Below the pieces are notes generated by a model that was not told the origin of the DNA, searched no databases, and saw nothing but the letters and a program-made list of their open reading frames with translations. From assembly GCF_000317835.1 (NCBI RefSeq), contig NC_019793.1, positions 248,001 through 312,000 of the forward strand: a stretch of DNA of 64,000 nucleotides, written 5' to 3'. Shown piece by piece: positions 52,581 to 61,745 of this stretch. How positions within the stretch are numbered: position 1 is the first letter of the stretch; each line of letters starts with the position of its first letter. A program made the position numbers and the translations under genes. This DNA comes from Deinococcus peraridilitoris DSM 19664 (GTDB lineage: Bacteria; Deinococcota; Deinococci; Deinococcales; Deinococcaceae).

Positions 52581-54562
52581 GCCGCGCCTCGCCGCGCCCG
52601 CGCAGACACAGCGCCCCACGACACTCACGCGCCGCGCGCGCGGTGGACGCCCCGAAAAAGCGCGCCCGCAGCCGTGAAGTCAGCCGGCCACACGTAATTG
52701 CACTGTGCTTCAGCGCCTTCCTGGCCGTCTTCGCTTACCGTCTGTACGATTTACAGATCACGCGCTACCACCAGTTCGCCACCCAGAGTGAGAGCAATTA
52801 CCAGCGTGACGAAATCGTGCGCGCGCTGCGCGGCGAGATTCGCACCCGTGACGGACTTTTGCTCGCCACCAACCGCATGGCCGTCGATCTGATCTACAAA
52901 GGGGGCGATGTCGCCGCATGGCCACAGATCCGCTACCTCAGCGGCTTCGCGGACGTTCAGCTGCCCAGCGTCGCGCCGGGCGGCGAAGTCACGCTGGTGC
53001 GCAACGTTCCAGCCGATAAAATTTCCGCGCTTCAGGAGTACACCGTGATGCAGCCCAACCTGGAATTGCGCGAGCGTGTCGAACGGGTCTACCCGCAGGG
53101 CACGTTTGCGGCCCACATGGTCGGCTACGTCGCCGAGGCCAACGAGCGTGAGGTCGAGGAGGACGGTTACGCGCTGGCCGACCTGGTGGGCCGCAGCGGT
53201 TTGGAGGCAAGCCTGCAGCACGAGCTTCGAGGAGAAAACGGTATTCGGCGTCTGGAAGTCACGGCGGCCGGACGGCCCCAGACCGAGCGCATCATCGATC
53301 CCGGACAAAAGGGCCGCGACGTGGTTCTCACCATCGACGCCAAGCTGCAGCGCGCCGCCGAGAAAGCCTTGCAAGAAGGGCTGGCAGATGTCAACAAAGC
53401 GCGCCTGAAGCGCGCCAGCCCGACCGAGAGTGTCGTGAAGGGCGCCATCATCGCGCTCGATCCGCGCACGAACGAGGTGCTGGCACTTGCGAGCGCCCCC
53501 ACCTTCAACCCCAACTGGTTCGCTCAGTCTCCCCGACCTCCGCAACTGGCCGAGGCGTTGCAGGGCAATGGTGGACAGCCGATGCTCAACCGTGTGGTAC
53601 AGATGTTCGACGCGGGCAGCGTTTTCAAACCCACCAGCACGCTGGCCTATATCGAGAAATGGGGCAACAAAACCTTCGCCTGCCCACCCGGCATTCGCTT
53701 CGGCGGCTGGCGACGCAACTGGGCCGGACACCACATGGGGCAGATGGATGGGCGCAAGGCGATCTCGAATTCCTGCAACACCTGGTATTACCAGGCCGCC
53801 ATTGACGCCGACCCGATCGTATTCTCGAATTACCTGGCCCGGCGCGCCAAGGATATGGGCTTCGGAGGTCCGACCGGCCTGGAACTGATCGGCGAGAAGA
53901 TCGGCAACCTGCCCAGCGCCGAAAGCTACAAGGCCCGTAAAGCCGACTACTGGCCAGGTCAGGCGCTCAGTTTCGCAATCGGTCAGGACGCGCTGCTGGT
54001 GACGCCAGCGCAGATTGCCTATGCCCTTTCGACGCTGGTCAACGAGGGTACGCAGCGTCCGTTGACCCTCGTACGCAGCGTGAATGGGCAACGCGCTGCG
54101 GCCAAGCCTGCGAAACGCGTTCCGGGGGCGCGCAAGAACTTCCGCCTCATCAAGGAGGGCATGGAGATGACCACCTTGCAACTTGGTGGAGTGAACGGAA
54201 ACGGCACCGCCAGCCATATACTGGGCCCGCACCGTTTTCCCGTCCGCACCGGAGGCAAGACCGGCACGGCCGAAAATGCCCTCAGCCGCCGCTACAATTA
54301 CGCCTACACCAACGCCTGGTACGAAGGCTACGGACCGGTGGACAATCCTGACCTGCTGGTGGTGGCCTTTTTCGAGAACGGCGGCGAGGGATCGGGCACG
54401 GCGCTGCCCGCCGTCGCGAAAGTCTTCGCAGCCCACTGGTGCCTGAAAGTCGACGGGCGCGGTTACCTGGAAGGCCCGCCAAGCAGTCAGCAACCCTGTC
54501 TGAAGAATCAGGCGATGGAAGTCGAGCAGCTGGTGGTCCGTAAACCTGGCAAGCAGCCCTGA
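52577..54562 (+). CDS. mrdA: Penicillin-binding protein 2 (elongasome transpeptidase)
   Basis: 661 residues. A basic cytoplasmic tail of about 35 residues precedes a membrane helix (about 40-56). The pedestal domain includes GEIRTRDGLLLATN and the transpeptidase domain has the active-site SxxK as GSVFKP, SxN as SCN in ISNSCNTWYYQ and KTGTAE. Class B PBP working with MreC/MreD in side-wall growth. The tail is Arg-rich and longer than in E. coli. GTG start overlaps the mreD stop. Confidence 0.93.
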   Translation: MSRASPRPRRHSAPRHSRAARAVDAPKKRARSREVSRPHVIALCFSAFLAVFAYRLYDLQITRYHQFATQSESNYQRDEIVRALRGEIRTRDGLLLATNRMAVDLIYKGGDVAAWPQIRYLSGFADVQLPSVAPGGEVTLVRNVPADKISALQEYTVMQPNLELRERVERVYPQGTFAAHMVGYVAEANEREVEEDGYALADLVGRSGLEASLQHELRGENGIRRLEVTAAGRPQTERIIDPGQKGRDVVLTIDAKLQRAAEKALQEGLADVNKARLKRASPTESVVKGAIIALDPRTNEVLALASAPTFNPNWFAQSPRPPQLAEALQGNGGQPMLNRVVQMFDAGSVFKPTSTLAYIEKWGNKTFACPPGIRFGGWRRNWAGHHMGQMDGRKAISNSCNTWYYQAAIDADPIVFSNYLARRAKDMGFGGPTGLELIGEKIGNLPSAESYKARKADYWPGQALSFAIGQDALLVTPAQIAYALSTLVNEGTQRPLTLVRSVNGQRAAAKPAKRVPGARKNFRLIKEGMEMTTLQLGGVNGNGTASHILGPHRFPVRTGGKTGTAENALSRRYNYAYTNAWYEGYGPVDNPDLLVVAFFENGGEGSGTALPAVAKVFAAHWCLKVDGRGYLEGPPSSQQPCLKNQAMEVEQLVVRKPGKQP

Positions 54563-54564
54563 GC

Positions 54565-55944
54565 TCAGGACGCGCCCGAGACTGCGCCTTTGGCCTGCCG
54601 GGAAGCGAGTTCTTCAAGCCAGGCTTTGTCCTCGACACGCCGCAAGTAGGGATTGGCAAGCTGCGCCAGGCAGAACAGGCTGAACAGCACGCCCAGGACC
54701 ACCATCACCGTGCCCGGATTGAAGATACCCCCGGCGATGCCCGCCAGCGCCGTGGCCACGGGCGCGGTGAACTGCGCAATCAAGCGGCGCACGCTGAAAA
54801 CCCGTCCTTGCAGTTCGGGGGGCACCTGAGTCTGCCAGATGGCCTGCGAATGTGCGTTCATGATGGGCGTCATCGCAAAAGCGAGGGCCACGATCGCGGC
54901 GCTCAGGTACAAATTGCGTGACAGGCCGAAAGCAATCAACGCCAGACCGGCCACCAGCATTGGAATCAGGATGCCGAGCACACGCTGACGCTTCAGGCCG
55001 CCCCACATGCTGACGAGCACACCGCCCAGCACCCCGCCCAGACCGCCCACCGTGGCCAGCAGCGCCAACGCGCTTTCGAAGGTAAGCCCACGGGCCGTCC
55101 AGTCGGGCGCGAGCGTGAACTTGACGATGAGAGGCTCGAAGATGCCCATCGGGGCGAACACGAAATTGATGAACGAGAAGGTGCCCAGCAGCCACAAGAG
55201 CGGCTTGCGCGCCCAGATGTAGCGAAAACCAAAGGCCACATCGGCCCAGAGACGCGGGCGTACGGTCTCGGTGCGGCGCGGCGAGGGAATCTGCAGACGC
55301 GTCAGTACCAGGCCGGAAAACAGAAAGGTCAGCGTGTCCAGCAAGAACACCAGCGCGATGCCGCCCGTCAGCCATCCCGGAAGTACGAGCCCTCCCTGCA
55401 ACAGCAGCGCCGGCAAGGCGAGGATAAAGGCCGCCAGCCCAGGGGCCAGCAGACCGGAGAGCGACCACATCGTCTGCATCATGCCGTTGGCGCGCGGAAG
55501 CTGCGCCGAAGGAACCAGCATGACATAGCTGGTGTCAAAAGACGCGCCGTGGTAGGAGTGCAACAGCGACAGCAGCACCACCAGTGGAACGAGTGCGTAC
55601 AGCGTCAAGGTGCCGGTCATGGCCAGCGAAGCGAGCACCAGACAGACAAGCGAGCTGCCCAGGTCACACCCGAGCATCGTGCGGCGTCGGTCATGGCGAT
55701 CTGCCCAGGCGCCGGCGAGCGGGGCGCCCAGCACGGCGGGCAGTGCGCCGGCAAGCGCCACGACCGACAGGGCAAGGGCCAGTTCGGGCTTTTGCTCGGG
55801 GCGGGCGTACAGTGTCTGGGCGAGGTAGATGGAGATTGCAAAGTACGTCAGCGCGCTGCCCACCACGGACAACGACTGCGTGGCCCACAGGACGACAAAG
55901 GTTCGCCAGCCGTTTCGCGGCGCCCGGACAGGTACTGAAGGCAT
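54565..55944 (-). CDS. MFS transporter (DHA3/macrolide efflux-like)
   Basis: 459 residues with about 12 membrane helices. The N-terminal WRTFVVLWATQSLSVVGSAL and the A-loop GAWADRHDRRRTML resemble DHA3-type exporters such as MefA. It may export a drug or metabolite; the substrate is unknown. The ATG at 55944 has TATGCT 5 nt upstream, and the frame upstream of it looks non-coding. It is convergent with the mre operon, 2 bp after the PBP2 stop. Confidence 0.85.
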   Translation of the reverse strand: MPSVPVRAPRNGWRTFVVLWATQSLSVVGSALTYFAISIYLAQTLYARPEQKPELALALSVVALAGALPAVLGAPLAGAWADRHDRRRTMLGCDLGSSLVCLVLASLAMTGTLTLYALVPLVVLLSLLHSYHGASFDTSYVMLVPSAQLPRANGMMQTMWSLSGLLAPGLAAFILALPALLLQGGLVLPGWLTGGIALVFLLDTLTFLFSGLVLTRLQIPSPRRTETVRPRLWADVAFGFRYIWARKPLLWLLGTFSFINFVFAPMGIFEPLIVKFTLAPDWTARGLTFESALALLATVGGLGGVLGGVLVSMWGGLKRQRVLGILIPMLVAGLALIAFGLSRNLYLSAAIVALAFAMTPIMNAHSQAIWQTQVPPELQGRVFSVRRLIAQFTAPVATALAGIAGGIFNPGTVMVVLGVLFSLFCLAQLANPYLRRVEDKAWLEELASRQAKGAVSGAS

Positions 55945-55949
55945 ACTTG

Positions 55950-55955
55950 AGCATA
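55950..55955 (-). promoter_or_regulatory. Leaderless -10 element of the MFS gene
   Basis: TATGCT (minus strand) lies 5 nt before the ATG at 55944. The same hexamer precedes bcp and deoC. Confidence 0.5.
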
Positions 55956-56256
55956 GAACTTCACACCCGGCTTTCCTTGCGCCTTTTGGCGGAGGACATG
56001 GGGGCGCGACCTCCGAAGTGGCAGCCCGATCAGAAAAAGGGTTGTGGCAAAGTGCAGGAAGCGCAGCCCGGCTGAGCAGCGCGCCGTCTTCCGGGCAGGC
56101 CAGGGACGTGGGCAACCCGGACATGGGCAAAACGGGTCCGAAACGCATGAAAGCGTTTGCGTCGTTTTGCAGTTCGGTACTGGACACACTGGCTCACCGC
56201 ACTGACGGCGCGCCAAAAGCACCGGTGGATCGGGTGATCAATCCCTGGCCCACGCT
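55956..56256. other. Intergenic region, no supportable gene
   Basis: About 300 bases between the MFS promoter and the end of rnhA. Open frames cross it on both strands, but none shows a family motif or start signal. A 6-bp inverted repeat AAACGC-N6-GCGTTT lies at 56141-56158 and may mark a weak regulatory or termination site. Confidence 0.45.
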
Positions 56257-56796
56257 TCAGGATCGGGCAAGCTTTTTTCGTTCGGCCACGGCGAGCTGGT
56301 CGACACGTTCATTCTCGCCATGCCCGGCGTGGCCACGTACCCACACAAACGTCAGGCTGTGACGCCGCGCCTCATCTATCAGGGCTTCCCACAGGTCCTG
56401 ATTCTTGACGCTGTCCTTGCCAGCGGTTTTCCAGCCATTGCGCTGCCACTTGAGGATCCAGCCGTCTGTGAACGCTTTGCGCAGATACTGACTGTCGGTC
56501 ACCACGCGCACGTTGCAGGGCCGCTTGAGCGCCCGCAAGCCTTCCAGCAGTGCGGTCAGCTCCATCCGGTTGTTGGTGGTCTCGCGTTGCGCTCCTGACA
56601 GTATCAGCTCTTTTCCCCGGTAGTTGAGAATCACGGCCCAGCCGCCCAGGCCCGCCTGGGTATCACACGCCCCATCACCGTAGAGATCGACCTCTTCACC
56701 CATGACTGGTTCCATCGGCTGAATGCATCCTTTGAGCGGCAGCTGATCTCGTACACTGGATGGCCGGGCTTGTTTCGGACGGTAAGATTGGGACAT
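56257..56796 (-). CDS. rnhA: Ribonuclease HI
   Basis: 179 residues. The RNase HI core has VDLYGDGACDTQAGLGGW (first Asp), NRMELTALLEGL (Glu), VVTDSQYLRKA (Asp) and the C-terminal VRGHAGHGENERVDQLA (His, Asp). Degrades the RNA strand of hybrids, for example R-loops. The chosen ATG at 56796 has a GCGAGGT ribosome site, giving an N-terminal extension of about 45 residues before the core (RPKQARPSSVRDQ...), of unknown use. TACAGT at 56820-56815 is a candidate -10. Confidence 0.93.
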   Translation of the reverse strand: MSQSYRPKQARPSSVRDQLPLKGCIQPMEPVMGEEVDLYGDGACDTQAGLGGWAVILNYRGKELILSGAQRETTNNRMELTALLEGLRALKRPCNVRVVTDSQYLRKAFTDGWILKWQRNGWKTAGKDSVKNQDLWEALIDEARRHSLTFVWVRGHAGHGENERVDQLAVAERKKLARS

Positions 56797-57044
56797 GTTT
56801 ACCTCGCTCGCGACACTGTAGAGCATCAAGACCACGGTCGCAGTTGTGGTAGCACTTCGGGCGTGCCGCTGTCTGCCTCACCGTTGACTTCAAGCACGCC
56901 CTGAACGGGTTTTTGGTGAGAAATTACCCGTGAGTTTCGGGCCAAGGGAAGACAAAGGGAACCTTAGCACTCGGTGGCTACCCGGCACATGATGAGGATT
57001 TTTTGTGCAGCGATGATGAAGTCACTTCAGGACAGGTGACCAAC

Positions 57045-57704
57045 ATGAAACGACTTGCCTTCATCCCCAGCGTCCTCGCCCTCACCCTCGTCGCCTGCGG
57101 CACCACCTCGCCAAGCACCGCACAAAGCGCCACCGCCAGCGGCACCACCACTTCACAGACGAGCAGCCAGCCTGCCAGCAACGCCGGGCAGGCGGAGCAG
57201 AAAACCGGGCAGCAGGCTGAGCAGAAGGCCGAGCAGCCCACGCCAAAGGACGCGAAGGAAGTCAAAAAACCTGCAGACAAGGCGCCACTTGCGAAATCGA
57301 GGTTGGACGGTGTGACGGGCACCTGGACCTACAAGTTCGAGAACACCGATTACACGTTCCCGTTCGAAGGACGCATCCAGTGGAAGAAACCGGTCACCAA
57401 AAACGCCGTCACCACGCTCGTCGGTACGCGCTTTGTGTGCAACGGTTCCACCACCTGCCGGGAAAATGGCAGTGTCACCCTCATTGATGACGGCAAGTCG
57501 CTGCGTGTCGAGATGATCGAGGAATCGGAACTCTGCCCACCTTACCCTTCAGATGACTGCGAGCGCGTCACCGGTATGTGGATGGAAGGTCAAGCCGAGT
57601 CGTCGAACGCCACTGCGGGCATGACCAGCATCAAGGGAACTGGAAATCTGTATACCCGCCATCCGCAGATTGAAGTGCCGTTCGAACTGCGCAGCGCCAA
57701 ATAA
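57045..57704 (+). CDS. Lipoprotein with low-complexity linker, unknown function
   Basis: 219 residues. The signal peptide MKRLAFIPSVLALTLVAC carries a lipobox (LVAC), so Cys18 should be lipidated. A Ser/Thr/Gln/Ala-rich tether with Glu-Gln-Lys repeats (about 20-80) precedes a beta-rich domain (GTWTYKFENTDYTFPFEG to the end) containing four cysteines likely in two disulfides. The ATG at 57045 has AGGTGA 5 nt upstream. Not recognised beyond this. A strong terminator follows. Confidence 0.75.
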   Translation: MKRLAFIPSVLALTLVACGTTSPSTAQSATASGTTTSQTSSQPASNAGQAEQKTGQQAEQKAEQPTPKDAKEVKKPADKAPLAKSRLDGVTGTWTYKFENTDYTFPFEGRIQWKKPVTKNAVTTLVGTRFVCNGSTTCRENGSVTLIDDGKSLRVEMIEESELCPPYPSDDCERVTGMWMEGQAESSNATAGMTSIKGTGNLYTRHPQIEVPFELRSAK

Positions 57705-57728
57705 AACAATCATATAAAGAACGATTTT

Positions 57729-57766
57729 CCCGAAAGACCCGGTCACTCCTGACCGGGTCTTTCGGG
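57729..57766 (+). terminator. Terminator hairpin after the lipoprotein gene
   Basis: CCCGAAAGACCCGGTC (57729-57744) pairs perfectly with 57751-57766 around the loop ACTCCT; only TT follows directly. It lies 24 bp after the stop. Confidence 0.75.
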
Positions 57767-58085
57767 TTGCGGAGATCACACCTGGTTCATCAGGCCAGTG
57801 GAGCGTTCGGAGTCTTCCTGTGGTCTGGTTCACTCCATGGGAACACGCGCCCATTTTGAGAATGAAGATGCCGTCCCCGCATAAAGTGACGCAAGGCAGT
57901 ACCTTGCAATACTCCCTGCCCCCGCAAAAAGTTGGCTTGTAAGAGCCTTGTTGGAAACGGTTCGGTACTCTGATGTCATCCGGGGCTGTGAATCACGCGG
58001 TGCAACCGGGCACCTGCCGCGTGAGGAGCCAGTGGTGCGACCGATCGGACGGGCAGCAAAGCGCTGCAACGATTGGAGAGCCCAC
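57767..58085. other. Non-coding region with stem-loops upstream of the HD-GYP gene
   Basis: Contains a possible -10 TACTCT (57966-57971), then a nested hairpin at 57994-58023 (CACGCG with CGCGTG, inner GTGC with GCAC), the palindrome CCGATCGG (58041-58048) and a GCAGC/GCTGC hairpin (58053-58067) just before the ribosome site GGAGAG (58075-58080). This looks like a structured 5' leader. I could not match it to a known riboswitch. Confidence 0.4.
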
Positions 58086-58742
58086 TTGAAGGATTCGCTT
58101 CACAGTCATCCCACTTCTGGGATGTGCCTTTCGATGTCGGCCAAGAGCGGCTTTTCAGACGAGCTCGACCGGGCGCTGAACGGGTTGATTCGCCAGCTCT
58201 GGGCCCACGACCCTGACACTGCCCAGCATGCCAGCGCGGTCACAGCGCTCGGTCAGGCAGTCGGCCGGCACTTGGACCTGGCACCCGGTGACGCCGAGGC
58301 CCTGGAATTGGGGGCCCAACTGCACGACATCGGCAAACTGCTGATTCCGGAAGAGGTGCTGCGCAAGCGGGAGCCCCTCTCGGAGCTGGAATGGCAGGTC
58401 ATGCGCGCCCACTGCGAATACGGCCACCGGTTGGCTTCCTCTCTGCCGCAGGTTCCGGCGGGGGTGCTCGAGGTCGTGCTCTTTCACCACGAGCGCTGGA
58501 ACGGTACGGGTTATCCTGTTGGCCGGCGCGGCCGGGACACTCCATTTCTTGCCCGAGTTCTGGCGGTGTGCGACGTCTATGACGCCCTCACCGGCGAGCG
58601 GGCATACAAGCTTCCCTGGACCAGCGCGCGGACGCTCGCGTACCTGCGCGAGAACGCAGCCATCCTGTTTGATCCCACCGCCGTCGAAGCGCTGGAGTCT
58701 CTGTGCCGCGAGCGCGAACACGCTCTGTTCAAAGCCGAGTGA
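58086..58742 (+). CDS. HD-GYP domain phosphodiesterase
   Basis: 218 residues, essentially a stand-alone HD-GYP domain. Metal ligands lie in HDPDTAQHA and LHDIGKLLIPEEVL; the signature HHERWNGTGYPVG includes an intact GYP, and VCDVYDALTGERAYK follows. Such proteins hydrolyse cyclic di-GMP. The TTG at 58086 is chosen because GGAGAG is 5 nt upstream; ATGs at 58122 and 58134 are alternatives. No sensory domain precedes it, so control may be at the level of the leader RNA. Confidence 0.82.
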   Translation: MKDSLHSHPTSGMCLSMSAKSGFSDELDRALNGLIRQLWAHDPDTAQHASAVTALGQAVGRHLDLAPGDAEALELGAQLHDIGKLLIPEEVLRKREPLSELEWQVMRAHCEYGHRLASSLPQVPAGVLEVVLFHHERWNGTGYPVGRRGRDTPFLARVLAVCDVYDALTGERAYKLPWTSARTLAYLRENAAILFDPTAVEALESLCREREHALFKAE

Positions 58743-58769
58743 CGCCGGCCGTACCAGAGAACTGCCGTT

Positions 58770-59201
58770 TCAGTGGCCGTCGAGCCAGCGGGCCTTAAGA
58801 GATTCGATCAGGGTCACGAACATGCCAAAATCGTTTGGCTTGACCAGATAATCGTCGGCGCCCAAGGCGGCGCAGGCCTCGCGATCTGCTGGTGCATTCG
58901 AAGTTGTGAACACCACCATGGGAATATTGCGCAGCGTGGCGTCCTGCTTGACACGCCGCAACACGTCCAGGCCATTCATCCGGGGCATGTGCAGATCGAG
59001 CAGGACCAGCCGGGGTGCTTCGTCTGCACGGCCCCGGTACCTGCCCTGTCGGTACAGGTAGTCCAGCGCGTCCTGACCGTCGAATGCGACTGCTGGCTCG
59101 CCGACCAGGTCACCCACTTCGAAAGCCGTGCGCGCAAGCTCGACATCGAAGACATTGTCCTCGACGAGCAGGATGCGGGGAATCGGCAGGGTGTCGGTCA
59201 T
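58770..59201 (-). CDS. Single-domain response regulator (Rcp1-like)
   Basis: 143 residues. LLVEDNVFDVELARTAF (acidic pair), the phospho-Asp in LVLLDLHMPRMNGLD, TTSNAPADRE and Lys in DDYLVKPND with an extended loop match the Rcp1 type that pairs with phytochrome-like kinases. It is divergent from the sensor kinase gene at 59498, its likely partner. The ATG at 59201 has no ribosome site; TATTTC with TTGTTA 15 nt upstream may form the promoter. Confidence 0.85.
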   Translation of the reverse strand: MTDTLPIPRILLVEDNVFDVELARTAFEVGDLVGEPAVAFDGQDALDYLYRQGRYRGRADEAPRLVLLDLHMPRMNGLDVLRRVKQDATLRNIPMVVFTTSNAPADREACAALGADDYLVKPNDFGMFVTLIESLKARWLDGH

Positions 59202-59497
59202 AGGGAGACGTGAAATACGCTTCATTCAATCTTAACAAAATCAAGGTCCGAGCAGATGAAAACGTGCCGAGACTGCCGAAGTGTGGAGACACGGCCCTGC
59301 AGAGACGCAGAGCAGGATTCAGGGCGCCTGCGATCGGTGGACAAGTTCACAGTCGACGATGCCTTGAGCTGGCCTTAGGGATCGCCTGTATGCCGCACTG
59401 CGGGCGCATTGTTTTGACCTGAATTTGAGGCCCGCCCGTTAAGGTGAAGGCTGTGGTCCCTTTTTCGACTCGCTGACATGTATGAGGGAGACCATCC

Positions 59498-61099
59498 ATG
59501 AGTGTCCAGCCCGAATTCCTGCTTCCGTCCACAGCGAGGCGCCTTTTCGATTGTCTCCCAGAGCCCTTCGCGCTGCTCGATCCGGCGCAGGGTGTCCTTT
59601 ATGCCAACCCGGCCTGGGCGCGCCTACCCGCGCGCGCCGTACGGTCCGGCGCCGACCTCATCGGCTTTGACCTGGCGCAGGACACCTCGCCGCCCCTGAT
59701 GCAACTGGTACGTCAAGTAGCCCGGCAGGGTGACGGCGCCACGCTCACCGCCGAGGTGACCTGCGACGAGACCTGGTACCAGGCTTTTCTTTTCGTTCAC
59801 GAACAGTGTGTCGGCCTTCGACTGCTCGACATCACGGCGCACAAAATGCTGAGCGAGCGGGTCACCGTACTGGCACAGCAGCACCAGGACCTGCAGACCG
59901 AAGCTGACGCCCTGCAGGCCTTCTCGGCTTTCATCGAGGCCGCCGGCTCAGAGGCCGACTTACGGGTGCTGGCCGCTGCAGCCGTGCAGGTGGTGCACAC
60001 GGCGCTGCGCGAAACGGACGCCGGGTACTTCGAGCTGCACGATGGAACGTGGCACGCCACCACCCTGTCTGACCAAATCCCGCCGCCCTTGCGGGTGCTG
60101 CTCACCACGGGATTGCCCGCAAACAGCCCACTGGCCGCGCTCGTGACCCGCTCGGCAACCCCCTTGCTGCTCGAACACTGGCGCGCGCTCGATGACGCGG
60201 TCGCCCAGGCCACGCCGCTGTATGAAGCAGTGGCGTTGGCGCCGATTCAGATTCAGGGAACGCTGCATGGTCTGCTCGCCATCGGACACCGCACGCAGCA
60301 GCGTTGGGACACCCGCTCGCGCTCCATCCTGCAGGCCGTCTGGCGCAGCCTGGGTCTGGTGGCCGAGCGGGCGAACACGGCGCAGCGGTTGCTGCGCAAA
60401 CGCGAAGCACTGGAGGCAGCGAATGCCGAACTCGAAGCCTTCGCCCACTCGGTCTCGCACGACCTGCGGGCGCCCGTGAGGCACGTCCAGGGCTTCGCCA
60501 GCCTGGCCAAACATGCACTGGAACAGCAGAATTACGAGGGCGCCCAGCGCTACCTCGGGGTGATCGCCGAATCATCGCGGCGCATGAATCTGCTGATCGA
60601 CGACCTGCTGCAGTTTTCCAAGTTTGCCGAGCAACCCCTGCGCCAGCAGGAAGTTCAGCTGGCCGCACTGGTCGAGGAAGTACGTGGCATGATCGAGCCG
60701 GAAGTGGGCCAGCGCTGCGTGCGCTGGCAGATCGGGGAATTGCCCACGGTGTGGGCGGACCCCAGCCTGTTGCGACAGGTGCTGCTGAACCTGCTGTCCA
60801 ACGCGGTGAAGTACACCGGCCAGCGTGAGCAGGCAATTATCGACGTGTCTGCGGAGTCCCGGCCCGGCGAGCAGGTGGTGCACGTACGTGACAACGGTGC
60901 GGGCTTCGATCCGAAGTATCAGGGGCGGCTGTTCGGGGTATTTCAGCGGCTGCACCGGCAAGAGGAATTCGAAGGTACGGGCGTAGGCCTCGCCACGGTC
61001 AAACGCATCATTCACCGCCACACCGGCCGGGTGTGGGCCGAAGGGCGGCCGGGCGAGGGGGCGACCTTTTCCTTTGCGCTGCCCGAGCGCCGGACATAA
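59498..61099 (+). CDS. Cytosolic sensor histidine kinase (PAS-GAF-HisKA-HATPase)
   Basis: 533 residues without membrane helices. A PAS-like domain (about 15-120, PEPFALLDPAQGVLYANPAW), a coiled linker, a GAF-like domain (about 145-295), HisKA with phospho-His in HSVSHDLRAPVRHV, and HATPase_c with NLLSNAVKYT, DNGAGFD and GTGVGLATVK. Its C-terminal kinase half closely resembles that of the CHASE kinase at 19729. GAGGGAG lies about 8 nt upstream of the ATG. The divergent Rcp1-like regulator is the likely substrate. Confidence 0.9.
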   Translation: MSVQPEFLLPSTARRLFDCLPEPFALLDPAQGVLYANPAWARLPARAVRSGADLIGFDLAQDTSPPLMQLVRQVARQGDGATLTAEVTCDETWYQAFLFVHEQCVGLRLLDITAHKMLSERVTVLAQQHQDLQTEADALQAFSAFIEAAGSEADLRVLAAAAVQVVHTALRETDAGYFELHDGTWHATTLSDQIPPPLRVLLTTGLPANSPLAALVTRSATPLLLEHWRALDDAVAQATPLYEAVALAPIQIQGTLHGLLAIGHRTQQRWDTRSRSILQAVWRSLGLVAERANTAQRLLRKREALEAANAELEAFAHSVSHDLRAPVRHVQGFASLAKHALEQQNYEGAQRYLGVIAESSRRMNLLIDDLLQFSKFAEQPLRQQEVQLAALVEEVRGMIEPEVGQRCVRWQIGELPTVWADPSLLRQVLLNLLSNAVKYTGQREQAIIDVSAESRPGEQVVHVRDNGAGFDPKYQGRLFGVFQRLHRQEEFEGTGVGLATVKRIIHRHTGRVWAEGRPGEGATFSFALPERRT

Positions 61100-61154
61100 G
61101 CCGCGCCCACACCACGAGGGGAACCCGCCGCCCCCTCGCCTCGTATCCCACGGC

Positions 61155-61574
61155 ATGAACGAGTCCTCCTTCCGGCCCGAGGAAACCGCCCACGGCGCCT
61201 GGCCGTCCGATCACATTCCCGCGGATCAGCGCACCCTGGTCGCAGCCCAACACCTGTCTCCCCTGCTGGCCTTCTGGCTGCCCGTGCTGGGCAACGTCAT
61301 CGGGGCCCTCGTGGCATGGCTGCTGACTCGCGACCGCCACCCGGTGCTGGACGACCAGGGTCGCGAAGTGGTGAATTTCCAGATTTCCATCTCGCTGTAC
61401 TTTCTGGCCGTGACCGCACTGGTCGTGCTGACGCTCGGCATCGGAATACTGTTGCTGTGGCCGCTGGTACTGGCGCTCTACGCGCTGCAGTTCATCACGA
61501 TGATTCTGGCCGTCGTCGCTACCATTGACGGACGACCGTACCGCTACCCCTTTTCGATTCGCTTCCTGCGCTGA
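61155..61574 (+). CDS. DUF4870 membrane protein
   Basis: 139 residues with three hydrophobic helices (about 35-55, 78-98, 100-122) and the family features HLSPLLAFWLPVLGNVIGAL and VVNFQISISLY. DUF4870 (Tic20-like) proteins are small inner-membrane proteins of unknown function. It starts 55 bp after the sensor kinase stop on the same strand. Confidence 0.8.
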   Translation: MNESSFRPEETAHGAWPSDHIPADQRTLVAAQHLSPLLAFWLPVLGNVIGALVAWLLTRDRHPVLDDQGREVVNFQISISLYFLAVTALVVLTLGIGILLLWPLVLALYALQFITMILAVVATIDGRPYRYPFSIRFLR

Positions 61575-61733
61575 GCTGTCACCCCGGAGAATTTCCGCAG
61601 TCGTTCGTCTGTTCGTCTGTCGGGCACCCAGGGCAGGGCGCGGCGTTCCCGATCGCCCGCTCCAGGCTGGTGTGCACCACCACAGCCTCAGCAAAGTTCA
61701 GACGGACTCCCAGCCCGGTTCGGTTTGCCACGC

Positions 61734-61739
61734 TAAAGT
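61734..61739 (+). promoter_or_regulatory. Leaderless -10 element of the SRPBCC gene
   Basis: TAAAGT lies 6 nt before the ATG at 61746. Confidence 0.5.
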
Positions 61740-61745
61740 GGACGC

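Noticed and set aside
57994..58067. Cyclic di-GMP (GEMM) or cobalamin riboswitch
   Set aside because: The hairpins lack the conserved GEMM core (CACGCACAGGGCAAACC-like and ACGCAAAGCC in order) and any B12-box, so only a generic structured leader is claimed.
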